DNA of 64,000 nucleotides, taken from contig JADCFQ010000020.1 in NCBI GenBank assembly GCA_020249435.1, positions 84,522-148,521 of the forward strand, read 5' to 3'. The notes beneath the pieces were generated by a model that was not told the DNA's origin, made no database searches, and saw only the letters and a list, made by a program, of their open reading frames with translations. Every line of letters begins with the position of its first letter. Position 1 is the first letter of the stretch. The stretch comes from Roseomonas sp. (GTDB lineage Bacteria; Pseudomonadota; Alphaproteobacteria; Acetobacterales; Acetobacteraceae). Positions 34,492 through 44,502 of this stretch are shown here, piece by piece. The position numbers were made by a program, and so were the translations under genes.

Positions 34492-35685
34492 ATGGACGCC
34501 GCCCGCTTGTGGTGGTTCCTTGCGCTGATGGATTTCCCGCTTTCCCCCCGGATCCGCGCCACCGGCGCCCCGCCCATTCCCGCCGTGCGCGGCTGGGCTG
34601 CCCGCTATCAGGGCGGAGCGGGGCCGGTGCTGGATATGACTCAGGCCGTGCCGGGCTATCCGCCGCATGCGGATTTGCTGGCGCGCCTTGCCAGTGCTGC
34701 GGGGGATGCGAAATCCGCTGGCTATGGCCCGATTGAAGGCGAAGGCGCGCTTCGGGAAGCCTTGGCCGCCGATATGGCGCGCGCCTATGCAGCGCCGATT
34801 GGGGCGGGCCATATCGCCATCACCGCCGGCGGCAATCTGGCCTTCACGCTCGCCATGATGACGCTGGCCGGTTCGGGGGATGCCGTGATGCTGCCCGCGC
34901 CTTGGTATTTCAACCATCGCATGGCTTTGGAAGCGCTTGGCATTCCCTGCCGCGTTTTGCCCTGCTGTGCCGAGGATGGCTTTCTGCCCGATCCGGCCTT
35001 GGCGGCAACCTTGATGCAAGGCGTGCGCGCGATTGTTTTGGTGACACCGAACAACCCGACCGGCGCCATTTATTCACCCGAACTTATTGCGCAATTTGCC
35101 AAGCTCTGCCGCGATCATGGCGCCTGGCTGGTGCTGGATGAAACCTATCGCGATTTCATCCCGGAAGCCGCCGGCGCGCCGCATGGGTTGTTTCAGGATG
35201 CAGCATGGCAGGATCATGTTGTGCATCTCTATTCATTTTCGAAAGCCTATTGCGTGCCGGGGCATCGCGTCGGCGCCATTGCGGCGGGGCCAGGCTTTCA
35301 GCGCGAATTGGCGAAGGCGATTGATACGGTGCAAATCTGCCCGCCGCGCGCACCGCAAATTGCACTCGCTTGGGGTGTGGAAGCCTTGCGGGATTGGCGC
35401 GCCGGCAATCGCGCCATCATGGCCGCGCGGGCCGAAGCTTTTCGTGCGGCCATGGCGCCGGTCAATGCCTGGCGCATTGATGCGCTTGGCACCTATTTCG
35501 CCTATTTGCGGCTGCCTGATGGAGTGCCGGATGCTGAAGCCACTGCCGAGGCTTTGGCGGTGGACCGCGGCCTGCTCGGCCTGCCCGGCAGCTTTTTCGG
35601 CCCCGGCCAGGAACGGCATTTGCGGCTCGCTTTCGCCAATGCCGAAGAAGCGGTGATTGCCGCCGTGCCGGGGCGGTTAGCGTAA
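34492..35685 (+). CDS. PLP-dependent class I/II aminotransferase
   Basis: Fold-type I aminotransferase, 397 residues. Key segments: ITAGGNLAFTLAMMTLA for cofactor phosphate binding, TPNNPTGAIY, LDETYRDF with the Asp that contacts the pyridine nitrogen, and SFSKAYCVPGHRVG with Schiff-base Lys251. The last part RHLRLAFANAEE holds the Arg expected to bind the substrate carboxylate. A start at 34528 (MDFPLSPRI) is possible and would fit the family length equally well. The substrate is not clear from sequence. Confidence 0.9.
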   Translation: MDAARLWWFLALMDFPLSPRIRATGAPPIPAVRGWAARYQGGAGPVLDMTQAVPGYPPHADLLARLASAAGDAKSAGYGPIEGEGALREALAADMARAYAAPIGAGHIAITAGGNLAFTLAMMTLAGSGDAVMLPAPWYFNHRMALEALGIPCRVLPCCAEDGFLPDPALAATLMQGVRAIVLVTPNNPTGAIYSPELIAQFAKLCRDHGAWLVLDETYRDFIPEAAGAPHGLFQDAAWQDHVVHLYSFSKAYCVPGHRVGAIAAGPGFQRELAKAIDTVQICPPRAPQIALAWGVEALRDWRAGNRAIMAARAEAFRAAMAPVNAWRIDALGTYFAYLRLPDGVPDAEATAEALAVDRGLLGLPGSFFGPGQERHLRLAFANAEEAVIAAVPGRLA

Positions 35686-35792
35686 CGGTTTAGGCTGTGC
35701 GCGATGGCTTGCTGCGTGAGATGGACATTGCGGTTCCTTGGGCGTGAAATTCGGACCTCGTCAGATGGGGCGTGACGGGTTAGCCTTCGCTT

Positions 35793-36407
35793 ATGCAGCT
35801 GTTTCATTCCGCCGGTTCACCCTATGCCCGCATCGCCCGCATGGCGGTGCTGGAACTTGGCCTTGAAAGCCGGATTGCCTTCACCGAGACAACCTTACGC
35901 GATCCGGCCTCCACATTGTTGCCGCATAACCCAGTGGGGCGCGTGCCATCACTGCTGCTGGCCGATGGCACCACGGTCACGGAAACGACGCCCATTCTGA
36001 TGGTGCTGGATGGTCTCGTGGCACCAGAAAAGCGACTTTTGGGCGATGGCGCCGATGGCTGGAAGCGGCTGGCCGCCTATGGCCGTGTGCTTGGGATGCT
36101 GGATGGCATCGCGGTCTGGAACCGCGAATTGCGCCGGCCGGTGCATGAAAGATCTCCGGGCGTGATTGCTTTGGAAGAAACCCGCGCCGCGCGCATCGCC
36201 GCCGCGCTGCAAGATGATGTTGCGCGGGGCGTTTATGACGCGCCTGATGCCGGCTTCCTCGCGCTGCTCGCCGTGCTTGGCTATTGCGAAAGGCGCCATC
36301 GTGTGTGGGCTTGGCGTAATGGCCTTCCCGGCCTCGCGGCCTGGTTTGATCGCGCATCAGACCGCGCTTCCTTCGCCGCCACCATGCCGCCCGTGAGTGG
36401 CATCTGA
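35793..36407 (+). CDS. Glutathione S-transferase family protein
   Basis: 204-residue GST. The thioredoxin-like N-terminal domain starts MQLFHSAGSPYARIARMAVLEL, with the Ser/Tyr region near residues 6-10 and the cis-proline loop GRVPSLLLADGTTVTETTPILMVLD for glutathione binding; the C-terminal helical domain contains PGLAAWFDRASDRASF. No neighbour suggests a specific substrate. The next small gene starts one base after its stop. Confidence 0.88.
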   Translation: MQLFHSAGSPYARIARMAVLELGLESRIAFTETTLRDPASTLLPHNPVGRVPSLLLADGTTVTETTPILMVLDGLVAPEKRLLGDGADGWKRLAAYGRVLGMLDGIAVWNRELRRPVHERSPGVIALEETRAARIAAALQDDVARGVYDAPDAGFLALLAVLGYCERRHRVWAWRNGLPGLAAWFDRASDRASFAATMPPVSGI

Positions 36408-36408
36408 C

Positions 36409-36630
36409 ATGCTCCCGCCAGCGCCGCGCCATAATGGCGGCCCGCCTTTGGATGAGGAGGAAGATGTCAATGCATCCTGGCGCGCCTGGCATTGGCGCCG
36501 CGCGCATAAACGTGCCTGGAAAACCCCGCCGCGCGAGATTGCGTTAAGGCGCCTCGCGCGCGCTGAGGAATTGGGCATCACCTACAAGGAATATACGCTC
36601 GAGATTCTGGAGCGCGGCAGGTATCTTTAG
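36409..36630 (+). CDS. Small conserved HNGGPPLDE protein
   Basis: 73-residue basic protein starting MLPPAPRHNGGPPLDEEED. The HNGGPPLDE motif near the N-terminus is a recurring feature of small alphaproteobacterial proteins of unknown function. The rest is helical and rich in Arg, Trp and Lys (WRAWHWRRAHKRAWK), followed by ARAEELGITYKEYTLEILERGRYL, which recalls a small nucleic-acid or protein contact helix. The ATG at 36409 is favoured over a GTG at 36397 that would overlap the GST stop. Confidence 0.7.
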   Translation: MLPPAPRHNGGPPLDEEEDVNASWRAWHWRRAHKRAWKTPPREIALRRLARAEELGITYKEYTLEILERGRYL

Positions 36631-36648
36631 TGTGGTTGCCAATACCGC

Positions 36649-37032
36649 TCACGGTGAGGCATTCAGGAGCCTGGGCTCTCCCATCTTGAACCAGGCCCTG
36701 GAAATCTTCCCGCCTTCGACCTCATAGAGAGCAATCACGTCAACCTCGCCAGGGCCTTCGGGGAAGGTCCGCGTAACGACCTCCTGATCAATGACAAGGT
36801 TGCCCACGGATAATCGCGTGACCAACCGCCCGTGCAAGTTTGGTTCGCGAAAGCGTATAAGATGCCGCTCCCGGATCTCTGCGGCTCCCTTGGCCAGAAG
36901 CTGGTCCGGGAAGCCGTAATAGCAGCAATCCTCGGCCCACCACCGCATAAAGGCATCAATATCGCGCGCGTTATAGGCTTCAAGTTGTTGCTGCACGCAG
37001 TGCTCTGGGTGGGTTGACTGGTTGTCCTCCAC
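36649..37032 (-). CDS. NTF2-like/SnoaL-like domain protein
   Basis: Compact cone-fold protein of 127 residues starting at GTG 37032, chosen because an AGGA ribosome site sits 7 bases before it; ATG 37059 would add nine residues. CVQQQLEAYNARDIDAFMRWWAEDCCYYGFP is the typical first helix and strand of SnoaL-like proteins, and IALYEVEGGKISRAWFKMGEP the closing strands. Members bind or isomerise small hydrophobic ligands. The upstream codons are relatively AT-rich compared with the neighbours, so recent acquisition is possible. Confidence 0.8.
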   Translation of the reverse strand: MEDNQSTHPEHCVQQQLEAYNARDIDAFMRWWAEDCCYYGFPDQLLAKGAAEIRERHLIRFREPNLHGRLVTRLSVGNLVIDQEVVTRTFPEGPGEVDVIALYEVEGGKISRAWFKMGEPRLLNASP

Positions 37033-37086
37033 GCTACTTTCCTTTCGCCATATGACCATTAAGCGCCTACGATAAGAAAGTGTCAA

Positions 37087-37926
37087 TCAGTCCGGCACCA
37101 GCACCGCTTCCAGCGTCATCAGCACAGGATTATGGCCCGGCGTCAGTACGCCTGCGCTCAAATGCCCGGTCAGGTCCACCATCGCCACATCAAGCCGCGT
37201 GGCACCTGGGCGAATCACACCATCGCGGATCAGCATTTCGGTCGCGAAATTATCCACGGGTGGCGCATTGGCGTAGCGCGCGCCGATGATGCTGCCGACA
37301 CCGCCATGCAGCCGCGCTGCAGCAAAGCCAGCACCCGCCGCCGCCGCTTCAAGTGCGGCGGTAATGTCCTGATTGGGGCAAAGCCGGATCGCAATGCCAT
37401 TGGCGCTGTTGGCACTTGGCGGCGAGGTGGCGACCGGCGTGAAAAGCTTGAAGCCGGTTTCGGCATCCTGGCGCGCTTCAAACCGCGCGCCTGAAATCAG
37501 CACGCCCTGCGCGCGGATTGGCGCGGCGATGGTGGTTTCTTCCGGCAGCATATGGCCGCCGCCGGCGCGGCCATCGGCTTCGGTCCAGAAGCCGTGGCAA
37601 TGAAAAAAGGGCGCACCATCGCGAAAGCCAATCGTGATGGATGCCACATCAAGCCGCGTGGTGCCGGCCGGGCGGAACGTATCACTGTAATAGGCGGCAT
37701 GGGATGGATCAGGCGCCAGCGCCGGGATCACATAGGCAAAAGGGCCAAGCGCACCGCCTGAGAGGGTCAGGCACCCGCCCTCTGCCCCATGCGCATGGGC
37801 CAGATCATGCAAGGCGCTGAGCAAGCTGGCGCCGCGCGGCAATTCAACATCAATCGCCTGGGCTCGCACCGGATGGGCGATGATGCGTTCGGCCCCCGGC
37901 GGGCCAGGCTGCTGGATGTGGCGCAT
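37087..37926 (-). CDS. Protein with two tandem PPC/DUF296 domains
   Basis: 279-residue protein with two PCC/DUF296 domains. The first (about 15-130) has HAHGAEGGCLTLSGGALGPF and the histidine-rich strand PFFHCHGFWTEADGRAGGGH; the second (about 150-275) has GAGFAAARLHGGVGSIIGARY and VDLTGHLSAGVLTPGHNPV. Stand-alone bacterial PPC proteins form trimers with metal or ligand sites at these histidines. Two domains in one chain suggest a pseudo-hexameric or asymmetric trimer. Function unknown; plant relatives bind DNA through AT-hooks, which are absent here. Confidence 0.8.
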   Translation of the reverse strand: MRHIQQPGPPGAERIIAHPVRAQAIDVELPRGASLLSALHDLAHAHGAEGGCLTLSGGALGPFAYVIPALAPDPSHAAYYSDTFRPAGTTRLDVASITIGFRDGAPFFHCHGFWTEADGRAGGGHMLPEETTIAAPIRAQGVLISGARFEARQDAETGFKLFTPVATSPPSANSANGIAIRLCPNQDITAALEAAAAGAGFAAARLHGGVGSIIGARYANAPPVDNFATEMLIRDGVIRPGATRLDVAMVDLTGHLSAGVLTPGHNPVLMTLEAVLVPD

Positions 37927-37973
37927 GACCTGTCTATCCCCCCCTGTCAGTCGCTACCCAGTCTCGAGGGGTT

Positions 37974-38255
37974 TCAATGCAGCGTAAACACCCCATTGGC
38001 ATAACGGAGTTCCGCCGGGCGCGTCAGCGCGGCCGAGGCAACCCGCACCGAATGCAAAGGCCCGTCAATTTCGCGCTGCCAAAAAGCCAGGAAGCGGTCC
38101 AATTCCGGGAAATCCGGGGCGCGGTCCAACTTCTGCCAAATGAAACTTTGCAGCACATGCGGGTGATCGGGCAAATGGTAGAGCAATTCGGCCGTGGTCA
38201 GCCGCCAATCCGGGATACGCACCACGCTTTCCAGCCCCTGAAGCTTAAGGCTCAT
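37974..38255 (-). CDS. usg: Usg family protein
   Basis: 93-residue alphaproteobacterial Usg protein, historically named from a gene next to trpF in Caulobacter. The signature IPDWRLTTAELLYHLPDHPHVLQSFIWQ and the end RPAELRYANGVFTLH are characteristic. The start at 38255 (MSLKLQGLES) gives the family length. Function is unknown. It is divergent from groESL and its promoter must share the 38256-38539 region. Confidence 0.88.
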   Translation of the reverse strand: MSLKLQGLESVVRIPDWRLTTAELLYHLPDHPHVLQSFIWQKLDRAPDFPELDRFLAFWQREIDGPLHSVRVASAALTRPAELRYANGVFTLH

Positions 38256-38357
38256 TTTCCTTATTCCTATGCCGTCACAAGCGATCCTGCCCCGGCTTGC
38301 CGCCGAGGCGGACTGTAAGTTTGCCATGACGACTCGGGGGTTTTGCAAGAAAAATAT

Positions 38358-38398
38358 TTGATATCAATATATTAGAACTAGCACGCTTCGAGTGCTGC
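38358..38398. promoter_or_regulatory. AT-rich palindrome and second CIRCE-like site upstream of groES
   Basis: TTGATATCAA (38358-38367), a perfect palindrome in an AT-rich stretch, is followed by CTAGCACGC-TTC-GAGTGCTGC (38378-38398), whose arms look like CIRCE half-sites but with a 3-base instead of 9-base spacer. It lies between usg (start 38255) and the groESL promoter and could affect either. Confidence 0.35.
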
Positions 38399-38404
38399 CA
38401 ACTG

Positions 38405-38433
38405 CTTGACGGGCCGCGCCGGCCAGCCTACAT
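38405..38433 (+). promoter_or_regulatory. RpoH-like promoter of groESL
   Basis: CTTGAC (38405-38410) and CCTACAT (38427-38433), 16 bases apart, resemble the alphaproteobacterial heat-shock sigma consensus (CTTG / CYTATNT). The CIRCE element starts 3 bases after the -10 segment. Position and sequence support it; transcription start not known. Confidence 0.5.
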
Positions 38434-38435
38434 CG

Positions 38436-38462
38436 CTGGCACTCCTCTGGGGGGAGTGCTAA
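38436..38462. promoter_or_regulatory. CIRCE operator (HrcA site) of groESL
   Basis: CTGGCACTC-N9-GAGTGCTAA: 9-base arms with the canonical 9-base spacer (38445-38453). The right arm is a perfect consensus match; the left arm differs at two positions. It overlaps the expected transcription start, where HrcA represses groESL in the absence of heat stress. Confidence 0.9.
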
Positions 38463-38539
38463 CGGCCGGGGCAACCTCGGTGACCGGTCAGGCTTCCCAG
38501 AGCGAGCCGTCATCAACCCGAGGCTCAGGAGAGGACCTT

Positions 38540-38830
38540 ATGAAATTTCGTCCCCTGCATGACCGCGTTCTCGTTCGCCGCGTTACTGCGGAAGAAAAGA
38601 CCGCTGGTGGTATTATCATCCCCGACACCGCGAAGGAAAAGCCGCAAGAAGGCGAAGTTGTCGCCGTCGGTTCCGGCACCTTGAACGAAAAGGGCGATCT
38701 TCGTCCGCTCGACGTCAAGGCTGGCGATCGCATCCTGTTCGGCAAGTGGTCCGGCACAGAAGTGAAGCTGAATGGCGAGGAGCTCCTGATCATGAAGGAA
38801 TCCGACGTCATGGGCATTCTTGCTGCCTGA
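38540..38830 (+). CDS. groES: Co-chaperonin GroES
   Basis: 10-kDa lid of the GroEL chaperonin, 96 residues from ATG 38540, preceded by an AGGAGAGG site. [15 protein letters not shown], the mobile loop [22 protein letters not shown] and the end [11 protein letters not shown] match the family exactly. First gene of the groESL operon, controlled by the CIRCE element upstream. Confidence 0.98.
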   Translation: MKFRPLHDRVLVRRVTAEEKTAGGIIIPDTAKEKPQEGEVVAVGSGTLNEKGDLRPLDVKAGDRILFGKWSGTEVKLNGEELLIMKESDVMGILAA

Positions 38831-38856
38831 TCACCGCTTTTCCAAATAGAACCTGA

Positions 38857-40512
<1,656 letters not shown>

Positions 40513-40539
40513 TCCATCGCGCATTGCGAAAAGAAAATG

Positions 40540-40567
40540 GGGCGGTCCTTCGGGGCCGCCCTTTTTT
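40540..40567 (+). terminator. Intrinsic terminator of groESL
   Basis: GGGCGGTCC (40540-40548), TTCG tetraloop, GGGCCGCCC (40553-40561, one G-U pair), then six T. It lies 28 bases after the groEL stop. Confidence 0.95.
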
Positions 40568-40716
40568 GTGGCGGAATTTAGATTAAAAATTAGGCAATCG
40601 ACCGTTATTTAAGCTGGTCTCCATTGTGGATTTTGCCAAAGGCTTGCCTTCCCGGTCTCGCTCCCTGGCATGGAAGTTGCGAACCCCCTCGTCAGCGGAA
40701 GGATGCAGCGCTCACG

Positions 40717-41796
40717 ATGACTATCCAGGGTTCGGCCTCTCAGCAATTGCTGCTGAACGGCATTGTGCATAGCTATGGCGCTGCGCGCGCCGTTGATGAT
40801 GTGACGCTTGAAGTGAAGGCGGGCGAATTGGTGGCCCTGCTTGGTCCTTCCGGCTGCGGAAAGACCACCTTGCTCCGTATCGTAGCCGGCTTCATCCGTC
40901 AGGCTTCCGGCCAGGTGGTGATTGGTGATCGCGCCGTGGATGATCTGCCGCCCAATCTGCGTGAAGTCGGCATTGTGTTCCAGAACTACGCGCTGTTTCC
41001 GCATATGACGGTGGCTGAGAATATCGCTTATGGCCTGGTGGCGCGCGGCGTGGGCAAGGCCGAACAACGCGCGCGCGTGGCGGAAATGCTCGCCACCGTG
41101 CGCATGGAAGGCTTTGCCGATCGCAAGCCAAGGCAATTGTCAGGCGGGCAGCAGCAGCGCATCGCGCTTGCGCGCGCCTTGGCAGTACATCCGCGCATCC
41201 TTTTGTTGGATGAACCCTTCGCCGCCTTGGATAAGAATCTACGGCTTGATATGCAAATCGAAATCAAGCGGTTGCAGCGCCAATTCGGCCTGACCGCGAT
41301 TCTGGTCACGCATGATCAGGAAGAAGCCATGTCCATCGCCGATCGTATTGCGGTGATGAATCAAGGCAGGATTGAACAATTGGGCACGCCGGTTGCGATT
41401 TATGACGAACCCGCGACCCCCTTCGTCAATAGCTTCATCGGATCATCCAATATCCTTGATGGCATCGTCACTGATGCTGGGATCAGGCTTTCGGTTGGCG
41501 CGGTATTGCCCTGCCATGCGCCCAACCTGCCGCAGGGCAAGCCGGTGCAGGTTTCCATCCGGCCCGAGCAATTGATGCTGGTGCGTGACGCTGCGCCGGA
41601 TCGCTTCCCGGTGACACTGACACTCAGCCTGCCGATAGGTGGGCAGTTTATCCATGATGTCGCGGCGGCGGATGGTACCACGCTCAAAATCGCAACCGCG
41701 CGGCATCCGGGCGATGCTTCCACCTTGCCCGGCACATGGCATTGCGCGCTGACGCCGGAAGCGCGGCCTTCGATATTTCCTCAATCCACCCCGTAA
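40717..41796 (+). CDS. ABC transporter ATPase, PotA-like
   Basis: Energising subunit of a polyamine/iron-type importer, 359 residues from ATG 40717. Walker A GPSGCGKT at 43-50, signature LSGGQQQR from 141, Walker B LLLDEP at 162-167, then THDQEEAMSIADRIAVM and a C-terminal TOBE domain (about 260-350) typical of CUT1/POPT-type ATPases. It heads a four-gene cluster (ATPase, binding protein, two permeases). Substrate could be spermidine/putrescine, a related amine, or another small cation; the Pot-like set does not decide. Confidence 0.93.
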   Translation: MTIQGSASQQLLLNGIVHSYGAARAVDDVTLEVKAGELVALLGPSGCGKTTLLRIVAGFIRQASGQVVIGDRAVDDLPPNLREVGIVFQNYALFPHMTVAENIAYGLVARGVGKAEQRARVAEMLATVRMEGFADRKPRQLSGGQQQRIALARALAVHPRILLLDEPFAALDKNLRLDMQIEIKRLQRQFGLTAILVTHDQEEAMSIADRIAVMNQGRIEQLGTPVAIYDEPATPFVNSFIGSSNILDGIVTDAGIRLSVGAVLPCHAPNLPQGKPVQVSIRPEQLMLVRDAAPDRFPVTLTLSLPIGGQFIHDVAAADGTTLKIATARHPGDASTLPGTWHCALTPEARPSIFPQSTP

Positions 41797-41814
41797 ACCT
41801 TCAGGAGAATTCCC

Positions 41815-42828
41815 ATGGCTTCCAGACGTCTTTTTCTTGCCGGCATGGCCGGTGTGCTTGCCGCGCCCAGCATTGCGCGCGCTTCCGGTTCCATGACGGC
41901 GGCCATCTATCCCGGCACCTGGGATGAGGCCTATCGCGAAATCGTGGCGCCGCTATTGCGCCAGCGCCATAATGTGAGCGTTGCCTTTGAACCGCTATTC
42001 GCGGTGGATCAGGTAGCGAAAGTGCGCGCCGCGCGCGGTGTCGCCCCTTTTGATTGCTTCGTGCTGGACCCCGGGCCGGCGGCAGCCGCGCGTCAGGCGG
42101 GGCTGTTTGAGCCGATTGACCCGCGCATGATCACCAATGCCAGCAAGCTGCCCGATGGCATGCTGACCGCTGATGCCGCGACGGTGAATGTTCAGGTTGT
42201 CGGCATTTGCTACAACCCCAAGAAATTCCCTGAGCCGCCGAAAAGCTGGGCCGATTTGTTCCGCTCACCCTATGTGGAGCGCCTCGGCCTCACGGGTTTT
42301 CAGACCACTTTCGGCACGGTGTCACTGATTGAAATGGCGAAGGTGTTCGGCGGTTCCATCACCAATGTCGAACCGATCTTTGCCAAGCTGAAGGAAGTGC
42401 TGCCCAAGGTCGCCGCGGTTTCCACACCTGCCGCCCTGCCTGGCCTGTTCCAGCAAGGCCAGATTGATATCATGTACACCAATACGAACAATGCGGCGAC
42501 ACTGAAGGCGCGCGGCGTTGATATTGCCTTTGTCGCACCAACAGAAGGCGCCATTACCTTCGCGACAACGCTGCATATCGTGAAGGGTGCTGAAAACAAG
42601 GCCAATGCGCATCGCTATATTGATGTGGCGCTTTCGGCGGAGGCGCAAAGCAAGCTGCAATTGTCGCCCTTCAACATGATCCCGGTGAACAAGGATGTGC
42701 AGCTGACGCCAAATTTGGACATCAAATCACTTGATGAATTGTCCAAGATGGTCACGCATGATTGGAATGTGATCAATCCGCGCCGCGCCGGTTGGATTGA
42801 CCGCTTCAACCGCGAGATCACGAAGTAA
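41815..42828 (+). CDS. ABC transporter substrate-binding protein, PotD-like
   Basis: Periplasmic binding protein, 337 residues, signal peptide MASRRLFLAGMAGVLAAPSIARA with Arg pair that could use Tat. Then GSMTAAIYPGTWDEAYREIVAPLL, AKVRAARGVAPFDCFVLDPGPAAAARQAG, GICYNPKKFPEPPKSWADLF and the ALSAEAQSKLQLSPF end, patterns of the spermidine/iron binding family (SBP_bac_6/8). An AGGAGAA site 9 bases before the ATG. Follows the ATPase after 18 bases. Confidence 0.92.
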   Translation: MASRRLFLAGMAGVLAAPSIARASGSMTAAIYPGTWDEAYREIVAPLLRQRHNVSVAFEPLFAVDQVAKVRAARGVAPFDCFVLDPGPAAAARQAGLFEPIDPRMITNASKLPDGMLTADAATVNVQVVGICYNPKKFPEPPKSWADLFRSPYVERLGLTGFQTTFGTVSLIEMAKVFGGSITNVEPIFAKLKEVLPKVAAVSTPAALPGLFQQGQIDIMYTNTNNAATLKARGVDIAFVAPTEGAITFATTLHIVKGAENKANAHRYIDVALSAEAQSKLQLSPFNMIPVNKDVQLTPNLDIKSLDELSKMVTHDWNVINPRRAGWIDRFNREITK

Positions 42829-42832
42829 TATC

Positions 42833-43666
42833 ATGCGCGCAGCAGCGGTGGATTGGCGCCTGGCCGCGCCTTTGGGGATTGTCTACCTCGCGCTTTTTGC
42901 GGCGCCGCTGCTGCTGTTGCTTGGCATATCGCTTCATGCTGATCAGGATTTGCAGCAATGGGGCTTGGATAACTGGACCAAATTCTGGGGCGATGCCTTC
43001 TATCGAGGCGTCGTTTGGGATACGCTTCGGCTGGGTGTGGCCGCGGTGCTGGCAACATCGCTTTTCGCCTGGCCGCTCGCGGTGTTTTTCTGCAATGCCA
43101 GCCCGCGCACGCAGAAGATCCTGATTTTCATCATTCTGCTGCCGCTGCTGACATCGGTCGTTATTCGCACCTTCGCCTGGATCGTCATTCTGGCGAGGGA
43201 AGGGCTGGTCAATCAGGTGGTGCTGGCGCTTGGGCTTAGTGCCACGCCGCTCAGGTTATTGCAGACGGAAACGGGGCTTATCCTGGCGCTGATGCAAATC
43301 GAAATGCCGCTGATGCTGTTGCCCTTGATATCCGTCATGCGCGGGCTTGACCCCAATCTGCTCGATGCGTCGCGCGCGCTTGGGGCAGGGATGTGGCGGA
43401 GCTTTTTTCGCGTTATCCTGCCGCTCAGCCTGCCGGGGTGGATCGCCGGTGCTACCTTGGTTTTTGCTTCCGCCTGCACGGCCTTCATTTCGCAATCCGT
43501 CATCGGCGGGGCACGTCTGGTCTATCTGCCATCGCTGATCTGGCAGCAGGCCATGGTGGTTTATGATTGGCCCTTCGCTGCCGTTTGTTCTGTGACGCTG
43601 CTGGCGACCGTACTCGTTGGCATCATGATGCTGAATTGGCTTGGCCGCTATGCAAGGACCGATTGA
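42833..43666 (+). CDS. ABC transporter permease, PotB-like
   Basis: First membrane subunit, 277 residues, six predicted membrane segments. The EAA loop interacting with the ATPase reads LLDASRALGAGMWRSFFRVILPLSLPG, the usual place in the last third. Starts 4 bases after the binding-protein stop. The following permease gene begins immediately after its stop codon. Confidence 0.93.
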   Translation: MRAAAVDWRLAAPLGIVYLALFAAPLLLLLGISLHADQDLQQWGLDNWTKFWGDAFYRGVVWDTLRLGVAAVLATSLFAWPLAVFFCNASPRTQKILIFIILLPLLTSVVIRTFAWIVILAREGLVNQVVLALGLSATPLRLLQTETGLILALMQIEMPLMLLPLISVMRGLDPNLLDASRALGAGMWRSFFRVILPLSLPGWIAGATLVFASACTAFISQSVIGGARLVYLPSLIWQQAMVVYDWPFAAVCSVTLLATVLVGIMMLNWLGRYARTD

Positions 43667-44488
43667 ATGAGCCAGCGCCGCACCATCGCCGATCAAAGCT
43701 TTTCCTATGTCTTTGGGGGCCTGACCCTTCTTGGCCTGCTGATCCTGGTTGGCCCGGTGTTGATTGTGCTGATCACGAGTTTCACCACCTCGGCATCCTT
43801 GCGCTTTCCACCGCAGGAATTATCGCTCAGATGGTATCAGGCGCTGTTCGATACCACGCGGTCCGCGCATATCCATCGCGCTGCCGGCAATTCGCTTTGG
43901 GTGGCTGGCATGGCGACATTGGGTGCATCCATGCTTGCCGTGCTTGCGGCGCTTGCGATTGGGCGATCCCGCCGGCCAGCGGCGCGCGCCTTGGAAGCGA
44001 GCTTTCTGTCACCGCTGATCCTGCCCTCGCTCGCTTATGGGCTCGCGACCTTGATGTTTTTCTCCCTGCTTGGGCTCCGCCCGTCGCTCACGCATTTGAT
44101 CGGAGGGCATTTGGTGGTGATTGCGCCCTTTGTGTTCCGCACAACGCTCGCGACCGTCACGCAATTGGAACCGGCGCTTTTGGAAAGCTCGGCCAGTTTG
44201 GGGGCCGGGCGCTTCATGACCTTCCGGCGCATTACGCTGCCCCTGATTGCGCCTGGTATTTTCGCTGGCGCCTTCCTCGCCTTCGTGGCCTCCATGGATA
44301 ATGTGCCGGTCTCGCTTTTCCTCTCCAGCGCGCGGACGGATATGCTGCCCATCCGCATGTGGGGCATGATGGAAAGCACTTTGGATGTGCGCGTTGCCGC
44401 GGTATCCGGCGTGCTTATTCTGGCGATATTGGTGCTGATGTTCGTGATGGATCGGCTGACCGGGCTGACGCGGCGGATGAGTCTCTGA
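43667..44488 (+). CDS. ABC transporter permease, PotC-like
   Basis: Second membrane subunit, 273 residues, six predicted membrane segments and EAA loop LLESSASLGAGRFMTFRRITLPLIAPG. Its ATG abuts the TGA of the first permease, so expression is coupled. With the three preceding genes it completes an importer. The gene ends 14 bases from a convergent EamA transporter. Confidence 0.93.
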   Translation: MSQRRTIADQSFSYVFGGLTLLGLLILVGPVLIVLITSFTTSASLRFPPQELSLRWYQALFDTTRSAHIHRAAGNSLWVAGMATLGASMLAVLAALAIGRSRRPAARALEASFLSPLILPSLAYGLATLMFFSLLGLRPSLTHLIGGHLVVIAPFVFRTTLATVTQLEPALLESSASLGAGRFMTFRRITLPLIAPGIFAGAFLAFVASMDNVPVSLFLSSARTDMLPIRMWGMMESTLDVRVAAVSGVLILAILVLMFVMDRLTGLTRRMSL

Positions 44489-44502
44489 GGACGTTTTGCG
44501 AT

